Shown here in pieces: positions 61,518 to 64,000 of a stretch of 64,000 nt of DNA; the stretch's first letter is position 1; each line of letters begins with the position of its first letter. Below the pieces are notes generated by a model. The model was not told the origin of the DNA. It saw nothing but the letters and a program-made list of their open reading frames with translations, and ran no database searches. Where the stretch lies: assembly GCF_030348765.1 (NCBI RefSeq), contig NZ_JAUCEU010000007.1, positions 5,057,501-5,121,500 of the forward strand. The letters run 5' to 3'. This stretch comes from Neobacillus sp. CF12 (GTDB lineage: Bacteria; Bacillota; Bacilli; Bacillales; Cytobacillaceae). A program made the position numbers and the translations under genes.

Positions 61518-64000
61518 TCACTGTGTTGGCGGTGTACTGCCGACAACAACCGGATTTGAAGGTTGTGATTCCTTTCCAGCAATATCTACTGCGGTTACAT
61601 AATAGGTGCCGTTTCCTGCATTAAAGGATAGACTAGAACCACTAATAATACTGCCGACTTTTGAATTCCCTTTATAAACTCGATACCCAACAACATCATT
61701 ATCTGCTGGTGGTGACCAAATGAGATTGTTTCCTGAAAGTGATAAACTTACTCCATCAGGCCGTTTTCCGTTATCAACCATTTTATCGTTCGATACGAGG
61801 ATATTGCCCCATCGAGCCATTTTAGGGATTAATTGACTTGTATTGCTAAAATTCTTTCCGACCATTTTTGCAATAAAGTCAGGATTTAGGATTACCCCTT
61901 GTTTAGCAAATTCTTTTGGCGTTGAATCTAAAGCTAGATATTTTTTATCGCCAATTTGCACATAGTTTCCTGCAATCAAGCTATCATCACGTTTCGTAGG
62001 TACATTGTCAGCATTAAAATAATCGCTATCAATTAAGCCAGCCTTAGAACAAGCATCTGAAGGCAGTAAGCCTGAAACAACGCAAAATGAGCGCTTTACA
62101 ATACCTGCAGGTACAGGGAATGATTCAGCTGGACTGATTAACTCAGGTTTAATATCGTATGCTGCATTAATTAATTCAGCCCATAGATTGTTTGTTCTTT
62201 GTGAGTAGCGCATTCCACCGCTATTTAATGACTTTGGCGTATCATAGCCATTCCAGATTCCAAAAGTTACGTTTGGGTTGGTAGCCACAAACCAGTTGTC
62301 ATGATATTCATGTCCTGTCCCTGTTTTACCTGCCCAATCTGCCCTAAATTTCAATTTACCTGGAATACCAGCAGCTGTACCACCACTTTCTAATACATCG
62401 CGCATCATATCAAGCGTTAAAAAAGCTGTCTGTGGTTTGAAAACATCGACTGGTTTTATTTCGTGCTGGTAAATGGTATTGCCATTTTTATCAACAATCT
62501 TTTCAATCATGTATGCATCAATAAATTTACCCTGATTTGCAAAGGTGGTAAAGGCATTGGTGTTTTCTTCAACTGTAACACCATTTGTCAGAGACCCTAT
62601 TGCGGTTGATAAATTGGTATAATCATCACCTTTAAGTGAGGTAAAGCCCATTTTTTCAAGATATTTTGCTGGCTGCTGGTCAAGTATATCTTTATATAGC
62701 TTAACAGCTGGAATGTTATAAGATTTTTTTAGCGCATATCTTGCTGAAGTAATCCCGCTGTAACCCTTGTCATAATTGTTTGGCCATGGTCTCGAGATAC
62801 TGGGCTCAAGTCTTAATGGTACATCCGGTAAAGGTGTACCAGGTGATGCTTTCCCCAATTCAATAGCCGGTCCATATACAAGTAGAGGCTTCATCGTAGA
62901 ACCATTTTGTCGTACAGCACTAGTCGCATGGTTAAGCTCCTGTTTATTATGGTCACGTCCACCGACAAAACTGATGATTTTACCTGTCTTGTTCTCGATT
63001 AGCATCGCCCCGACTTCAACGGGTTCCATGACTGTAATTGTTTCCCCAGTTTCTGGATCAAGCTTCTGTTCTGCTTTATCAGGTCCGTAGTTAGGATAGT
63101 TATTCTTTACCACCTGGAAGGCATCATATATATCTTTGTTAATCGTGGTGTGGATTTCGTATCCATTTTGTCTTAAATTTTGTTTGGCTAATGTTTTATA
63201 TTTATAGAAAAGATTTTCGTCTTCCGTTAAATCATTTTCTTCATAGCCATCGTTTTTCGCTAGAACATTGGTTAGTAAATCGATAGCCCGCTTTTCAATC
63301 TCAAATGATAAGTATGGATATTTTTCAAGTGGGTTTTCGCCTGCCGGAATAAAATCCTTGGTAATGTCATAAGCGGAGGCCTCAGCATATTGAGCTTCAG
63401 TGATATGACCGCCATTATACATTCTTTTTAGGACTGTTTTCATTCGAGTAAGACCAGGTTCTAAGTTGTTTTTCACTGTACCTTCTCTTGTGAATGGTGT
63501 ATAACCAAAAGGACTCTGTGGTAAACCAGCAATAAAGGCTGCCTGTGGAAGGGTTAATTCGCTGGCACTTTTGCCAAATATGCCTTTTGCCGCTGCTTGA
63601 ACTCCGCCAATATTCTTACCTGATGAGTTTCTGCCAAATGTCGAGACGTTTAAGTACGCTTCTAGGATTTCTTTTTTGCTAAAAAACTTCTCTAAACGAA
63701 GGGCAAGTAAGATTTCATTTGCCTTTCTCTCGAAGGAGACTTCATTCGTCAAGATTTGGTTTTTGATTAATTGCTGTGTTAAAGTACTGCCGCCTGATTG
63801 TACTGCAGAATTCGTTACTTCTTGGAATAGTGCTCTAAAAACGGCTTTAGGCACGACTCCTTTGTGTTTATAAAAATATTCATCTTCTGTTGCAATCACG
63901 GCTTTAACTAGAAAATCAGATACTTGATCGATTTTCACTTCTTCACGTTCAAGGTCTGTACGCAGTTTACCAAGATAGACATTGTCAGAAAAATATAAGT
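61518..64000 (-). CDS. Class A penicillin-binding protein with C-terminal FN3 domain (5' end outside window)
   Basis: At least 827 residues; the frame stays open to the window edge (upstream of the internal GTG at 63938 it reads YIFSDNVYLGKLRTDLEREE), so the start is missing. Glycosyltransferase 51 domain: EDEYFYKHKG with the catalytic Glu and GGSTLTQQLIKN. Transpeptidase motifs: STMK (SXXK), SYN (SXN) and KTGTG. After a Cys pair (CVVSGLLPSDAC) a fibronectin type III domain closes the protein (about the last 90 residues). It polymerises and cross-links peptidoglycan outside the membrane. Which paralogue (PBP1a/2c/2d-like) cannot be fixed. Confidence 0.93.
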   Translation of the reverse strand, partial: LYFSDNVYLGKLRTDLEREEVKIDQVSDFLVKAVIATEDEYFYKHKGVVPKAVFRALFQEVTNSAVQSGGSTLTQQLIKNQILTNEVSFERKANEILLALRLEKFFSKKEILEAYLNVSTFGRNSSGKNIGGVQAAAKGIFGKSASELTLPQAAFIAGLPQSPFGYTPFTREGTVKNNLEPGLTRMKTVLKRMYNGGHITEAQYAEASAYDITKDFIPAGENPLEKYPYLSFEIEKRAIDLLTNVLAKNDGYEENDLTEDENLFYKYKTLAKQNLRQNGYEIHTTINKDIYDAFQVVKNNYPNYGPDKAEQKLDPETGETITVMEPVEVGAMLIENKTGKIISFVGGRDHNKQELNHATSAVRQNGSTMKPLLVYGPAIELGKASPGTPLPDVPLRLEPSISRPWPNNYDKGYSGITSARYALKKSYNIPAVKLYKDILDQQPAKYLEKMGFTSLKGDDYTNLSTAIGSLTNGVTVEENTNAFTTFANQGKFIDAYMIEKIVDKNGNTIYQHEIKPVDVFKPQTAFLTLDMMRDVLESGGTAAGIPGKLKFRADWAGKTGTGHEYHDNWFVATNPNVTFGIWNGYDTPKSLNSGGMRYSQRTNNLWAELINAAYDIKPELISPAESFPVPAGIVKRSFCVVSGLLPSDACSKAGLIDSDYFNADNVPTKRDDSLIAGNYVQIGDKKYLALDSTPKEFAKQGVILNPDFIAKMVGKNFSNTSQLIPKMARWGNILVSNDKMVDNGKRPDGVSLSLSGNNLIWSPPADNDVVGYRVYKGNSKVGSIISGSSLSFNAGNGTYYVTAVDIAGKESQPSNPVVVGSTPPTQ

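Overview
The window is chromosomal DNA of a low-to-mid GC, spore-forming Bacillaceae. Evidence: gene content and order follow the Bacillus subtilis ytk-ytl-ytm-ytn-yto-ytp-ytq, ytf-ytg-ytz and acs-acu-ccpA neighbourhoods, most genes have strong AGGAGG-type ribosome sites, TTG and GTG starts are frequent, there is a Cse60 sporulation protein, and regulation is by SAM riboswitch, T-box, PerR-, CcpN-, Rex- and Fnr-type sites. A nitrite-ammonifying nrfHA operon, a long-form speD and abundant dispersed repeats separate it from B. subtilis itself. A Neobacillus- or Bacillus-type organism is my inference; B. (Neobacillus) vireti is a known nitrate ammonifier of this family.

Layout. 1-5.5 kb: ytzI end, small proteins, ytkD Nudix hydrolase, the ytlA-ytlC-ytlD ABC importer, ytmA, ytmB. 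5.5-13.5 kb: pckA, SAM-riboswitch-controlled metK, asnB, ytoA, and the ytpA-ytpB lipid genes. 13.6-14.1 kb: nine exact-length 52-bp tandem repeats between converging genes. 14.2-15.8 kb: ytqA-ytqB tRNA wobble-uridine modification pair. 16.1-19.8 kb: ytzC, a 59-residue gene, and the anaerobic operon (unknown exported protein, nrfH, nrfA) behind an Fnr-type box and a perfect Rex-type operator. 20-31 kb: yttB, T-box-leuS, ytwF rhodanese, cse60, ytfP, ytgP/murJ, an rRNA pseudouridine synthase, PerR-box dps, speD. 31-41 kb: a solitary ATPase, an amino acid permease, ytzE, pepV, dat, thpR, ytlR, amyX, ytmP. 41-52.6 kb: ytzH, trmB, ytnP, ytzB, ytoP, a DUF84 gene, a lipoprotein with an apparent CTG start, ytpP, ytpQ, sftA, murC, an M29 aminopeptidase. 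52.8-64 kb: ytxG-ytxH-ytxJ, aroA, ccpA, acsA divergent from acuA-acuB-acuC, and a class A penicillin-binding protein running off the right edge.

How genes work together. pckA (gluconeogenesis, CcpN-type operator), ccpA (carbon catabolite control) and acsA-acuABC (acetate activation with reversible acetylation of the synthetase) form a central-carbon theme. metK and speD supply and use S-adenosylmethionine. The nrf operon is the clearest accessory metabolic function: electrons pass from the menaquinol pool through NrfH to NrfA to reduce nitrite to ammonium, apparently sensed through both oxygen (Fnr) and NADH/NAD+ (Rex). murC, murJ and the penicillin-binding protein act in peptidoglycan synthesis.

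Repeats. Two dispersed non-coding families recur. Family B (four copies, 190-320 bp, inverted-repeat ends, MITE-like) lies at 21.97, 29.89, 51.25 and 55.43 kb. Family A (GC-rich, ends like GAAAAGCGGAAGCGCC and GGCGCTGGAGCTAGAC) lies at 0.2, 15.8, 24.6, 55.8 and 57.0 kb. No tRNA, rRNA, CRISPR, prophage or transposase gene was seen.
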